Below the pieces are notes generated by a model that was not told the DNA's origin, made no database searches, and worked only from the letters and a program-made list of their open reading frames with translations. Made by a program: the position numbers and the translations under genes. A DNA stretch of 64,000 nucleotides, taken from positions 62,001 to 126,000 of the forward strand of contig NZ_JBHTHA010000044.1 of NCBI RefSeq assembly GCF_042676385.1. Direction: 5' to 3'. Below, in pieces: positions 33,470 through 41,108 of this stretch (position 1 is the stretch's first letter; the number at the start of each line of letters is the position of its first letter). The DNA comes from Paenibacillus_E sp042676385 (GTDB lineage: Bacteria > Bacillota > Bacilli > Paenibacillales > NBRC-103111).

Positions 33470-34762
33470 CTACAGCGCACGCTCAATATTAGCTTCAATA
33501 TATTGCTCCAGCTTGATGCGCACGTACGGCGGCAGGCCGGACAGCATGCAGCCGTAGCGGAATTGTTTGCCGCCCGACTCGATGCGAATCACCCGGGCTG
33601 TGATCGGAGGCAGCTCCGCTTCCTGCGGGAAGTGGATGACGATGAACATGTCCGGCGCAAGCGGGAAGTCCGACGTGATCTGCAAGCCGCTCTCGGACAA
33701 GTCGAAGAGTGTGCCTTCGATGTTTTGCCCGGAGAAGGAGCCCTCCTGCTCCCATTGGTAAATGGACAACATCAGCTTAATGTCCAGCTTCACGCGGGTG
33801 TTGCGGCGACGCTCGCGGCCGGCTAGCGCTGAAGCCGGACTGGCGGACTCAGCGGCTGCTACCGAAGCTTCGCTCGGTCTGGCGACCGGCTGGCCCATCC
33901 AGTCCTCGTAGCATTGCACGACGGAGCTTAGATCCAGTTCGCCGAGGCCTTTGCTGAGGCCCATCTGGAACAAGCTGGTTGCCGCATGCAGAAGCGGGGT
34001 AGGCAGTTGGAACTGGCCAGTCAACTCCTGTGCGAGCAGAAGATCCTTCAGCATCAGCTTCAGGGAGAACTGGTTGCTGAAATCGCGATCGACGATTTTG
34101 TTGCCTTTGAGCTCTGCTTGTCGGCTGTTTGCCGAGCCGGCGCTGACGACTTCAAGGAACTGGGCAGGGTTCAGACCTGCCTTGGTCGCGATGGCTAGTC
34201 CTTCGGACAAGCCTACGAGGTTGATGCCCACCATCGTGTTGTGAGCCAGCTTGGCATAGGAACCAGAGCCGGAAGGTCCCATATGCAGGATTTTACTGCC
34301 AAGAGCCTGGAACACATCCTGATGCTCGTCGAAAACATCTTTGCTGCCGCCAACCATGAACGTCAGCGTGCCGGCTTCCGCCGCGGGCTTGCTGCCTGTA
34401 ACGGGCGCATCGAGGAAGTCGACATAGTGCCCGGCGAGCTCTTCGGCGAGCCGCTGGCTTGTTTGCGGAGCCACGGTGCTGCAGTCGATAATGGTGAGTG
34501 CAGGGTGAAGACCGCTCAGAATACCTTGCTCGCTATGGAAGGTCTCCAGCAGTGCTGCGTCATTGCTTAGCATCGTTATGAGCACATCCGCGTTTCGCGT
34601 CGCGTCCGCTGGTGTATGCACCGCTTCGGCGCCCATGAGGACCAGCTCGTCCACTTTGTCTGCAGTCCGATTATATACGGTTACGATATAACCTTTTTGA
34701 ATCAGATTGGCGGCCATAGGCTTACCCATGGTGCCAAGTCCGATAAAGCCGATACGTTTCAT
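33470..34762 (-). CDS. 3-hydroxyisobutyrate dehydrogenase-like enzyme fused to a C-terminal PilZ domain
   Basis: 430 residues; the ordinary family (GarR, MmsB, GlyR, YkwC) is ~290-300. N-terminal NAD(P)-binding motif IGFIGLGTMGKPMAANLIQK, substrate motif DAPVTGSKPAAEAGTLTFMV (~118-137) and the catalytic Lys in GSYAKLAHNTMVG (~168-180) are intact. After a ~30-residue Ala/Ser/Pro linker, residues ~320-430 form a PilZ domain with R-R-N-T-R (RxxxR) and DLSESGLQI (D-x-S-x-x-G), the two c-di-GMP binding motifs. The enzyme would oxidise or reduce a beta-hydroxyacid under control of c-di-GMP. Substrate unknown. Single gene with its own terminator; divergent from pgi. Confidence 0.9.
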   Translation of the reverse strand: MKRIGFIGLGTMGKPMAANLIQKGYIVTVYNRTADKVDELVLMGAEAVHTPADATRNADVLITMLSNDAALLETFHSEQGILSGLHPALTIIDCSTVAPQTSQRLAEELAGHYVDFLDAPVTGSKPAAEAGTLTFMVGGSKDVFDEHQDVFQALGSKILHMGPSGSGSYAKLAHNTMVGINLVGLSEGLAIATKAGLNPAQFLEVVSAGSANSRQAELKGNKIVDRDFSNQFSLKLMLKDLLLAQELTGQFQLPTPLLHAATSLFQMGLSKGLGELDLSSVVQCYEDWMGQPVARPSEASVAAAESASPASALAGRERRRNTRVKLDIKLMLSIYQWEQEGSFSGQNIEGTLFDLSESGLQITSDFPLAPDMFIVIHFPQEAELPPITARVIRIESGGKQFRYGCMLSGLPPYVRIKLEQYIEANIERAL

Positions 34763-34888
34763 GTAAAATCACCTCAAGCTTTATTTTAACATGCGAAATA
34801 GACCCTGTGAATGCCCTCTTCGCTTGCATTTGGACGGGCAAATAAGTATGCTAGGAAAAGGAAAAATATAGAGTTGGAGGAGATCATC

Positions 34889-36244
34889 GTGAGTAAAAAA
34901 TTACACTTTGATTACAGCAAGGCCTTATCCTTTTTATCCCAGCATGAAGTGGATTATTTGTCTGGGCAAGTGAAGCTGGCGCACGAACAACTGCATAACA
35001 AAACTGGTGCAGGTTCCGACTACCTGGGTTGGGTAGACCTTCCTGAGAACTATAATCGCGAGGAGTTTGCAAGAATTCAAGCGGCTGCTAAGCAGATCCA
35101 ATCCGACTCTGACGCGTTGGTTGTTATCGGCATTGGCGGTTCCTATCTCGGCGCACGCGCGGCACTTGAGATGCTGTCCCACTCATTCTATAACATTTTG
35201 CCAAAAGACAAACGCAAAACGCCTGAGATTTATTTCGTAGGAAATAACATCAGCTCTACATATGTAACACACCTGCTTCAGCTTCTGGAAGGCAAAGACT
35301 TCTCCGTGAATGTCATTTCCAAATCCGGTACAACGACGGAGCCTGCGATCGCATTCCGTATTTTCCGTGAACTTCTGGAGAAAAAATACGGCAAGGAAGC
35401 GGCGCGCAAACGTATTTACGCAACAACGGACCAAGCTAGAGGTGCACTAAAGACGCTTGCCACTGCGGAAGGATATGAGTCATTCGTAATTCCGGACGAT
35501 GTGGGGGGACGCTACTCTGTACTGACAGCAGTTGGCCTTCTGCCGATTGCGACTGCTGGCATTGATATTGAGTCCATGATGAAAGGCGCAGCTGACGCTC
35601 GCCAAGAGTTCTCCAATCCGAACCTGAGCGAGAACCTGAGCTATCAATACGCAGCTGTTCGTAACGCGTTGTACCGTAAAGGCAAGACAATCGAAATTCT
35701 CGTGAACTATGAGCCGTCCCTGCACTTTGTGTCCGAGTGGTGGAAGCAGCTCTTCGGCGAGAGCGAAGGCAAGGATTACAAAGGGATTTACCCGGCTTCC
35801 GTAGATTTCTCAACAGATCTGCACTCTATGGGACAGTTCGTTCAAGACGGCAACCGTATCTTGTTCGAAACCGTCATTCAAGTCGATCAAGTGGTGGATC
35901 ACATCACAATCGGTACAGACGCAGACGATTTGGATGGCCTGAACTTCCTGAGCGGTCAAACAATGGACTTCGTGAATAAGAAAGCTTTCCAAGGCACTAT
36001 GCTTGCGCATACGGACGGCGGGGTTCCTAACCTGATCGTAACGTTGCCGGATCTGACGCCTTATACGTTCGGATACATGGTTTATTTCTTTGAAAAAGCA
36101 TGCGGAATCAGCGGCTACTTGCTGGGCGTGAATCCATTTGACCAACCGGGTGTTGAAGCTTATAAAAAGAACATGTTTGCCTTGTTGGGCAAACCGGGCT
36201 ATGAGAAAGAAAAAGCCGAGCTGGAAGCACGCTTGCAACAATAA
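34889..36244 (+). CDS. pgi: Glucose-6-phosphate isomerase
   Basis: 451 residues from GTG 34889, GGAGGAG eight bases upstream; the frame from 34811 lacks a signal. PGI motifs: VIGIGGSYLGARAALEML (~75-92), ISKSGTTTEPAIAFR (~142-156), DDVGGRYSVLTAVGLLPI (~202-219), and the catalytic His in TDGGVPN-type and MVYFFEKACGISGYLLGVNPFDQ segments. It interconverts glucose-6-phosphate and fructose-6-phosphate, the branch point between glycolysis and the ManA/ManC and GalU sugar-nucleotide routes. Confidence 0.96.
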   Translation: MSKKLHFDYSKALSFLSQHEVDYLSGQVKLAHEQLHNKTGAGSDYLGWVDLPENYNREEFARIQAAAKQIQSDSDALVVIGIGGSYLGARAALEMLSHSFYNILPKDKRKTPEIYFVGNNISSTYVTHLLQLLEGKDFSVNVISKSGTTTEPAIAFRIFRELLEKKYGKEAARKRIYATTDQARGALKTLATAEGYESFVIPDDVGGRYSVLTAVGLLPIATAGIDIESMMKGAADARQEFSNPNLSENLSYQYAAVRNALYRKGKTIEILVNYEPSLHFVSEWWKQLFGESEGKDYKGIYPASVDFSTDLHSMGQFVQDGNRILFETVIQVDQVVDHITIGTDADDLDGLNFLSGQTMDFVNKKAFQGTMLAHTDGGVPNLIVTLPDLTPYTFGYMVYFFEKACGISGYLLGVNPFDQPGVEAYKKNMFALLGKPGYEKEKAELEARLQQ

Positions 36245-36256
36245 AGTGCAGCTGGA

Positions 36257-36289
36257 AAACGATCCCTCCTTGCGAAGGGGTCGTTTTTT
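36257..36289 (+). terminator. Intrinsic terminator after pgi
   Basis: AAACGATCCCTCCTT pairs with AAGGGGTCGTTT, loop GCG region, then a T-run. Confidence 0.85.
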
Positions 36290-36391
36290 CCATTATTTGT
36301 GTGGTAAATTTTCTTTCTATATTGTCGAAGTAATCTGATGCGTGTAGAATGATATGAAACAGATGTTTCCTTCTACCAAGAAAGGTCGGCT

Positions 36392-37030
36392 ATGCTAGCA
36401 CACTTTAAAACCATCCATTCGTACGGATCGTCGGAAATCATCATCAAGAAGTCGCGTTTCATCGGTCATGCCAAACCGGTAGAGTCAGAAGAAGAAGCTA
36501 TCCAATTTATTGAAGCGATCAAGAAGGAACATAAACTGGCGACTCATAACTGTTCCGCCTACGTAATCGGAGAGAGGGATCAGATTCAGAAGCAATCTGA
36601 TGACGGGGAACCGAGCGGAACGGCGGGGAAGCCGATTCTGGAAGTGATTAAGCATCAAGGGCTCAAGAATGTAGCTGTTGTCGTTACCCGCTATTTTGGG
36701 GGAATCATGCTTGGCGCGGGCGGACTCATTCGTGCATATACGGATGGAGCCGTGGTGGGCATTGAAGCAGCGCAGCCAATCTACAAGGTTAATCATCAGC
36801 GTGTGCTGATCGAGGTTGACTATACGTGGTACGGTAAGCTAGAGAATGAGCTTAGAAATCAGGGTATGCTGCTAGGGGACATACAGTTCACGGATAAAGT
36901 GACCGTAACGTGTTACCCGTTAGCGGAAGAGGCAGATTCATTTGTTAGTTGGGCAACGGACGTAACACAAGGTCAAGGCGTCATTGTTGTAGGACAGAAT
37001 GAGTACATCGTTCATAAGAACCTGCCTTGA
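36392..37030 (+). CDS. yvyE: YigZ/YvyE (IMPACT) family protein
   Basis: 212 residues. N-terminal UPF0029 domain with SRFIGHAKPVESEEEAIQFI, HNCSAYVIG, the DDGEPSGTAGKPILEVIKHQ block (~69-88) and NVAVVVTRYFGGIMLGAGGLI (~91-111), then a C-terminal DUF1949-type ferredoxin-like domain. The family is related to eukaryotic IMPACT/YIH1; the bacterial role is uncertain (a regulator or proteolysis link has been proposed). Start ATG 36392 with AAAGG upstream. Probably monocistronic; the TetR gene starts 60 bp later. Confidence 0.9.
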   Translation: MLAHFKTIHSYGSSEIIIKKSRFIGHAKPVESEEEAIQFIEAIKKEHKLATHNCSAYVIGERDQIQKQSDDGEPSGTAGKPILEVIKHQGLKNVAVVVTRYFGGIMLGAGGLIRAYTDGAVVGIEAAQPIYKVNHQRVLIEVDYTWYGKLENELRNQGMLLGDIQFTDKVTVTCYPLAEEADSFVSWATDVTQGQGVIVVGQNEYIVHKNLP

Positions 37031-37089
37031 CAGGCAGGTTCTGACACAAACACAATTTCATACAGAGCTGAGGATGCGGAGGGATTAGA

Positions 37090-37731
37090 ATGGCGAGAAA
37101 AGCAGTCACGCAAGAGCTTAGCAGAGAGAGAATACTCGCGGAGGCGAGGGATTTATTCAATACTTTCGGCTATCGCGCTTTAACGATGCGCAGCATCGCA
37201 AAAGCAATGGGGTACAGCCATGGCGCGTTATATTACCACTTTAACGAAAAAGCGGAATTGTTTTATGCGTTAATAAAGGACGATTTCTCCATGCTGCTGC
37301 AGCGTCAGCGGGAAATGGTGCTCCGTGAGCATGGTTTCACCGTCAACCTGCTGCAGAAGCTGATGCTGGAGTTTATCTTTTTTGGCCTGAGTAATCCGAA
37401 TCATTATGAGATGATGTTCATGATCCATGAGCCTGAGCTGCAGCAATACTCCCGCACGGAGCAAGCGCAGTGCTTGGAAATGTTCGCCATTGTCCTCAGA
37501 CAGGTGCTCGCCGGTCAGCAGGAAGCGGATAACAGAAAATTTACGCTTCCATGGAATTTGTTTATGTCTCTACACGGTTTGATTTCGTATTGTATTCAAT
37601 TTAAGCTTTCTTACGAGGAAGCACGCAAGCTGGCGGAAGAGCAAGTTCGCCTCATATGCGCAAGTTTGAATCTTGATGCGGTAGAACAGCAGCGTCCGCA
37701 TGTAGCACTGCTCAACACAGAATCTGCATAA
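37090..37731 (+). CDS. TetR/AcrR family transcriptional regulator
   Basis: 213 residues. Residues ~12-58 are the TetR HTH: ERILAEARDLFNTFGYRALT, then MRSIAKAMGYSHGALYYHF and NEKAELFYALI. The C-terminal domain (LLQKLMLEFIFFGLSNPNHY) is of the WHG/TetR_C type that binds a ligand. GCGGAGGG precedes the ATG. Target unknown: the nearest genes are yvyE upstream and DUF1128 downstream, neither an obvious efflux partner. It is followed by a terminator. Confidence 0.92.
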   Translation: MARKAVTQELSRERILAEARDLFNTFGYRALTMRSIAKAMGYSHGALYYHFNEKAELFYALIKDDFSMLLQRQREMVLREHGFTVNLLQKLMLEFIFFGLSNPNHYEMMFMIHEPELQQYSRTEQAQCLEMFAIVLRQVLAGQQEADNRKFTLPWNLFMSLHGLISYCIQFKLSYEEARKLAEEQVRLICASLNLDAVEQQRPHVALLNTESA

Positions 37732-37741
37732 ACATACAAAG

Positions 37742-37788
37742 TCCCTGTCTTGGATGCTGAAATTAGCAACGAGATAGGGATTTTTTTG
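37742..37788 (+). terminator. Intrinsic terminator after the TetR gene
   Basis: TCCCTGTCT pairs with AGATAGGGA, followed by seven T. Confidence 0.85.
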
Positions 37789-37964
37789 GAAAATGGAAAC
37801 TATGGTGTCCGTCCGAATAGAGAACAAGATTCCATATCTAACGAACATCGTACTTTAACCATAGACTACGCAGTGAGAATTATCCACTTTTACAAAAGCC
37901 CTGGACTACATTACAATGGAGACAGGTTGGACTCGAGCTAAGAGAAGGGAATGAACGTATAACG

Positions 37965-38189
37965 ATGGATTTGAACACATGGTCGGAAGCGAATGTGGAA
38001 TATATGTTTGAGGAAATTAAAAAGAAGCTTCGCATGGCTACAGGCGGGTCGATCAAAGCCTCTAACGTCAAAGAAGAAGTGTATGAGGACTTGAAAGACT
38101 TGTACGATTTGGTCGTAAGCAAAGATAATTTCAGCATTAGTGAAATCGATGCGATTACTTCTGAGCTGGGTAAAATCCGAAAGGCCTAA
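37965..38189 (+). CDS. UPF0435/DUF1128 family protein (YfkK-like)
   Basis: 74 residues. The sequence NVEYMFEEIKKKLRMATGGS, then EDLKDLYDLVVSKDNFSISE and ITSELGKIRK, fits the small Bacillales UPF0435 family: a short all-helical protein of unknown role. Ribosome signal is weak (GAAGGGAATG region). No operon partner is clear. A small soluble protein, cytoplasmic by composition. Confidence 0.75.
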   Translation: MDLNTWSEANVEYMFEEIKKKLRMATGGSIKASNVKEEVYEDLKDLYDLVVSKDNFSISEIDAITSELGKIRKA

Positions 38190-38303
38190 GGAAGCCAGCA
38201 GCCTATTTTTAGAGGCAATTGGACAGCTATACAAGCGATACCTCCTTCCTATCCGTACACTGTAGAGCAATGTATCTCTGGTTGCTGAAGGAGGTGGATG
38301 TTC

Positions 38304-38624
38304 GTGGTATCCAAAATTCGCAAAGATGATGTTCGGAAATTGATCGGAAAAGAAATCTTCGCCGTTAAAAAGGACGGAACGAAGGTAGCAGGCAAATTGG
38401 TTCGCATCAGTGGCAATACGTTGATTGTGGCTCCTAAAAAAGGTAAAAAAGTACAAACAAAAGCAATCATTCCATTGGTCTTATTTGACCTGCTCGCTAT
38501 CGGTACTTCGCCTTTTGCATTTGGTGGCTTTGGTTATGGCGGTGGCTTTGGTTATGGTGGTGGCTTTGGCTATCCTGGGGGAGGCTTCTACGGAGGCGGC
38601 TTCGGCGGTCCTGGCTTCTGGTAA
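38304..38624 (+). CDS. Small protein with Sm-like N-terminal half and Gly/Phe/Tyr-rich tail, probably spore-surface related
   Basis: 106 residues from GTG 38304, ten bases after GGAGG; the ATG at 38298 is too close to it. Residues ~8-60 (KLIGKEIFAVKKDGTKVAGK, then LVRISGNTLIVAP) form small beta strands like an LSM/Sm-like fold. The tail is repeated GGFGYG units, coded by three 18-bp tandem repeats at 38524-38577. Gly/Tyr-rich tails of this type are common in spore coat and exosporium proteins of Bacillales; location is inferred. Followed by a terminator. Confidence 0.7.
   Translation: MVSKIRKDDVRKLIGKEIFAVKKDGTKVAGKLVRISGNTLIVAPKKGKKVQTKAIIPLVLFDLLAIGTSPFAFGGFGYGGGFGYGGGFGYPGGGFYGGGFGGPGFW
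38524..38577 (+). repeat. Three 18-bp tandem repeats in the Gly-rich tail
   Basis: GGTGGCTTTGGTTATGGC is repeated three times with third-position and end changes (GGT, CCT), encoding G-G-F-G-Y-G. Such arrays are prone to length variation. Confidence 0.85.
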
Positions 38625-38639
38625 TGATTTTAAGTAGTA

Positions 38640-38690
38640 GAAGCGGCTATTCCCAGGCGTGAATTTGCCTAGGGGTGGCCCTTTTTTTCA
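38640..38690 (+). terminator. Intrinsic terminator
   Basis: GGCTATTCCCAGGC pairs with GCCTAGGGGTGGCC across GTGAATTT, then seven T. It is immediately followed by the operator promoter at 38692. Confidence 0.8.
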
Positions 38691-38691
38691 C

Positions 38692-38720
38692 TTGACACGA
38701 TACAAAGTGTATCTTAAAGT
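38692..38720 (+). promoter_or_regulatory. Promoter with XRE-type operator before the SipW-like peptidase
   Basis: TTGACA 38692-38697, 17-bp spacer C-GATACAAAGTGTATC-T, TAAAGT 38715-38720. Spacing and register equal those at 1167 and 3169. It lies 35 kb from the XRE gene, so the regulon is not only local. Confidence 0.8.
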
Positions 38721-38787
38721 ATAGATCGAATACTTAGAGTAGCGTAGTAACCCATTTCAAAAAAATGCTTGTTTAGGGATGAAATCC

Positions 38788-39267
38788 ATGAGTAATTCGA
38801 GACGCAAGCCATCTATAACCTCTGATGCTAAAAACATAGACGTTTACAGGCTGATCCGAAAAACGTTGGCTGCAGGCAATACGATTGACATTGCATCAGT
38901 CGGCGACAGTATGTTCCCCTTAATTAAAGAGGCGAACATGTGTTCGTTCATGCAAATTATCCCCTCCGAGTTGAAGAAGGGGGATATTGTGCTGTTTGCA
39001 GGCGCCGATCACCGATTGGTCGGGCACCGTTTTATGGGAAGAGATGCAGCTGGTAATTTCATTTGCAAAGGGGATGCGAATCTACGTCCCGATGCTCCCG
39101 TAGCGGAGTCTCAGCTCATCGGTAAGCTGCAAGTCATACGACGCGGAACCTATGTACTGCACGCCGACGGGTGGATTTGCTCTACATGGGGCTTAATCAT
39201 CCGTTATGTTCCGCTGTTATCCCGATTGTTCCGCAAATATCTACATCTGACCTCCGCTAAACATTAA
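38788..39267 (+). CDS. S24/S26 family signal peptidase-like protein (SipW-like)
   Basis: 159 residues from ATG 38788; AGGG lies eight bases upstream, while the ATG at 38779 has none. The nucleophile segment is SVGDSMFPLI (~38-47, Ser in G-D-S-M) and the second conserved block is FICKGDANLRPDAPV (~89-103), like the ITKGDxN box of SipW/ER-type peptidases that use His rather than Lys; HRLVGHRFM supplies candidate His residues. There is no N-terminal membrane anchor; a hydrophobic C-terminus (WGLIIRYVPLLSRLF) may attach it. In B. subtilis SipW processes matrix proteins TasA/TapA and is SinR-repressed. No TasA homologue is in the window. Confidence 0.75.
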   Translation: MSNSRRKPSITSDAKNIDVYRLIRKTLAAGNTIDIASVGDSMFPLIKEANMCSFMQIIPSELKKGDIVLFAGADHRLVGHRFMGRDAAGNFICKGDANLRPDAPVAESQLIGKLQVIRRGTYVLHADGWICSTWGLIIRYVPLLSRLFRKYLHLTSAKH

Positions 39268-39387
39268 TCATGCTCTCCGTTTACGCTCCATGTGATTTTC
39301 TGCACCAATCCGGCATGCCTCGAATAGGCTAACATACACGCTTCAGCGGTATAGGGAAGAATCAATCCCCAGACAGGAGTGAACGGC

Positions 39388-39630
39388 ATGCCGAGTTCCA
39401 TAGTCTTCAATATGATAAATGTTAACAGCATCAACACGAATGCTACGATCGGGATCGGGGAGAATGCGCAATCCAGCTGGGATTCGCACAGCAAGAATAA
39501 CTATGGGAATGGACAATTTATCGGAAATACGATATCAACGAATGTTGTGAATTTTATTAATGATAACGATATTATTGATGCGCCTATTAATGATCAGGAC
39601 TTTAAACCGGCAGTTAATAACCAAGTGTAG
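39388..39630 (+). CDS. GerPA/GerPF-like spore germination protein
   Basis: 80 residues from ATG 39388, GGAG eight bases upstream. The pattern IVFNMINVNSINTNATIGIG, then SKNNYGNGQFIGNT and NDNDIIDAPINDQD is of the GerPA/GerPF family of small spore-coat proteins (hydrophobic start, Gly turns, N-D-x-D end). GerP proteins allow germinants to pass the spore coats. It abuts the next similar gene after only nine bases. Likely expressed in the mother cell late in sporulation; I cannot define the promoter. Confidence 0.7.
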   Translation: MPSSIVFNMINVNSINTNATIGIGENAQSSWDSHSKNNYGNGQFIGNTISTNVVNFINDNDIIDAPINDQDFKPAVNNQV

Positions 39631-39639
39631 GTGCGTATG

Positions 39640-39918
39640 ATGTGGAAAAACCCTTCTGAACTTGCTGAACGGATGGTACTGGAACCGCCGCTTATTCAGT
39701 TCGATTCCATTCATGTTAATTCGATCTCGGATGCGTCCGGCATTTTTATTGGAACGAATTTACAGGTCTATTGGTCAACCAGCGGCAAAACGAATAACGG
39801 TTTAGGTGAAGTAAGTGGAGAAAATAATGTCCTTTTGAACAACATAAATACGGTTTATGATAACGATGTAATCGACGCTCCTTATACGAAAGGAGATTTT
39901 ATTATTGGTCGTGTGTAG
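39640..39918 (+). CDS. GerPA/GerPF-like protein
   Basis: 92 residues; ATG 39640 follows TAGGTG at six bases. IQFDSIHVNSISDASGIFIG, the W-S-T-S-G-K-T-N-N-G-L-G-E segment and YDNDVIDAP share the layout of its neighbour upstream, so the pair likely arose by duplication and divergence. It has an extra ~20 residues at the N-terminus. The 3' end overlaps the convergent minus-strand gene at 39902 by 17 bp. Confidence 0.65.
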   Translation: MWKNPSELAERMVLEPPLIQFDSIHVNSISDASGIFIGTNLQVYWSTSGKTNNGLGEVSGENNVLLNNINTVYDNDVIDAPYTKGDFIIGRV

Positions 39919-40276
39919 CTGCGGACGTCGCCGTGTCCTCCTGCTGAGCATGCTCTTTTGGGATGGCTTGCGCGGCTTCCATGGCATCAGCCATTCCGGC
40001 TGACTGCGCGTGGTTCATGATCATTTGCTGGATCCATTCCGGTGTATCGTTGTCGTTTACGTTAAGCATATCAAGGAAGTCCGAGTCGTTGAGCATGGAA
40101 CGCGTGCCAACCAGCTGATTGTGATCGCCTGCAACCGAGCCGAAGCCTTGGACGGTCTTCTGGTTGCTTACAAAGTCGGTCGGCCAGTTATTGCCCATAT
40201 TGATGCAAGATGCGCTTTCGACCGATCCGATTCGGATCGAACCGATGATGAATGTTGGCGACATAAAGGACGACAT
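39902..40276 (-). CDS. GerP-cluster protein (GerPE/GerPA-like) with acidic tail
   Basis: 124 residues from ATG 40276, nine bases after AGGAGGTGG; the ATG at 40282 is too near. The first ~65 residues, with IIGSIRIGSVESASCINMGN and FGSVAGDHNQLVGTRSMLND, repeat the germination-protein pattern. The remainder (WIQQMIMNHAQSAG and an Ala/Gln/Glu-rich end) is not conserved with its neighbours. Last gene of a three-gene minus-strand operon; its start overlaps the GerPC-like gene region. Confidence 0.6.
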   Translation of the reverse strand: MSSFMSPTFIIGSIRIGSVESASCINMGNNWPTDFVSNQKTVQGFGSVAGDHNQLVGTRSMLNDSDFLDMLNVNDNDTPEWIQQMIMNHAQSAGMADAMEAAQAIPKEHAQQEDTATSAATHDQ

Positions 40277-40278
40277 GG

Positions 40279-40761
40279 TCATCCACCTCCTGATTGTCTC
40301 GGCTGAGGCGTATACCGGTAGCCGGTTGAAGTTCGCTCTGTGCCTGAAGCGGAATTGTCCGAAGACTCTTGTGCAGTTGCAGGCTTATTTTCCTTAACCT
40401 GGCTCGCCTTTTTCATCGCAGCATCCACAGCTTCATGTTTACCGTCAGGCTTGGCTCCGAAGTTGTTGCCAAGATTTAAAGAACCGCTGAGCTCTTTAAT
40501 ATCAAGCTGATCTAACCGGAAGGTCAGGTTCTCTAAAACAGGCTGATGAATGTGAAGCGTATCGATCCGGATTTCCGGACGCTTTTCCGTTAGGTTGGCC
40601 AAGTGCTCTTCCAGTTTTTTTATCCGAAGTTCCAACTGCTGCATGGAGGCATTCGGTACAGGAACGGGAGCGGGAGCAGGAGCAGGAGCAGGAATAGGCT
40701 GCTTCGTTTCGGGCTGATGAGTCACTGTTTTTTCTTTTCGAAACCACCATCCCATCAGCAT
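40279..40761 (-). CDS. GerPC-like spore germination protein
   Basis: 160 residues. A Pro/Ala-rich segment (PIPAPAPAPAPVPVPNA, ~22-38) precedes a coiled coil (SMQQLELRIKKLEEHLANL, ~39-57) and then IDTLHIHQPVLENLTFRLDQ plus LDIKELSGSLNLG (~67-99), the pattern of GerPC (a coiled coil, then x-F-D-x-L-x-V-x-x-L-x-G-x-L-N-I-G). The Pro/Ala part is coded by a run of short GGAGCA-type repeats at ~40,665-40,690. The C-terminal ~60 residues are charged and polar. Confidence 0.65.
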   Translation of the reverse strand: MLMGWWFRKEKTVTHQPETKQPIPAPAPAPAPVPVPNASMQQLELRIKKLEEHLANLTEKRPEIRIDTLHIHQPVLENLTFRLDQLDIKELSGSLNLGNNFGAKPDGKHEAVDAAMKKASQVKENKPATAQESSDNSASGTERTSTGYRYTPQPRQSGGG

Positions 40762-40980
40762 TCAACTCTTTCGTTTGGGTTGTTCGAAATCAAGTGTATC
40801 TTCGTCAAGGACAAGGTGGTTACCGCCAGTTGCGACATTGTGCTCCCCTTTAAGCTCACCAAGCCCTTGATTGCTTTTGTGTGTATGACGTCTCCCGACG
40901 ATCCGGTTCGTGCCTTTATTCACACTGGATGTCTTTTGAATATCATCGATTTGTATCGATTGGAAATAGATGCGTACCAT
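40762..40980 (-). CDS. Small GerP-cluster protein (GerPA/GerPB-like)
   Basis: 72 residues, ATG with AGGAGGGG six bases upstream. IYFQSIQIDDIQKTSSVNKG, followed by QGLGELKGEHNVATGGNH and LDEDTLDF, has the same plan as the other germination proteins here. First gene of the minus-strand set; its stop is adjacent to the next start, so the genes are co-transcribed. Confidence 0.6.
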   Translation of the reverse strand: MVRIYFQSIQIDDIQKTSSVNKGTNRIVGRRHTHKSNQGLGELKGEHNVATGGNHLVLDEDTLDFEQPKRKS

Positions 40981-41075
40981 GAAAATCCCCTCCTAGCGGA
41001 GCTCAATGTCGTTCCTTTTTGTTAGTTCCTTTAATGTATATGGGGACAACAGGCCATTCATTTCTTTTTTCACAA

Positions 41076-41108
41076 ACAAAATAACGTTCAGCTTCAGAAA
41101 CTGAACGT
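41076..41108 (-). terminator. Terminator of the Hsp20 gene
   Basis: On the minus strand ACGTTCAG pairs with CTGAACGT around a nine-base loop, then ATTTTGTTTG. The stem begins at the stop codon. Confidence 0.7.
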
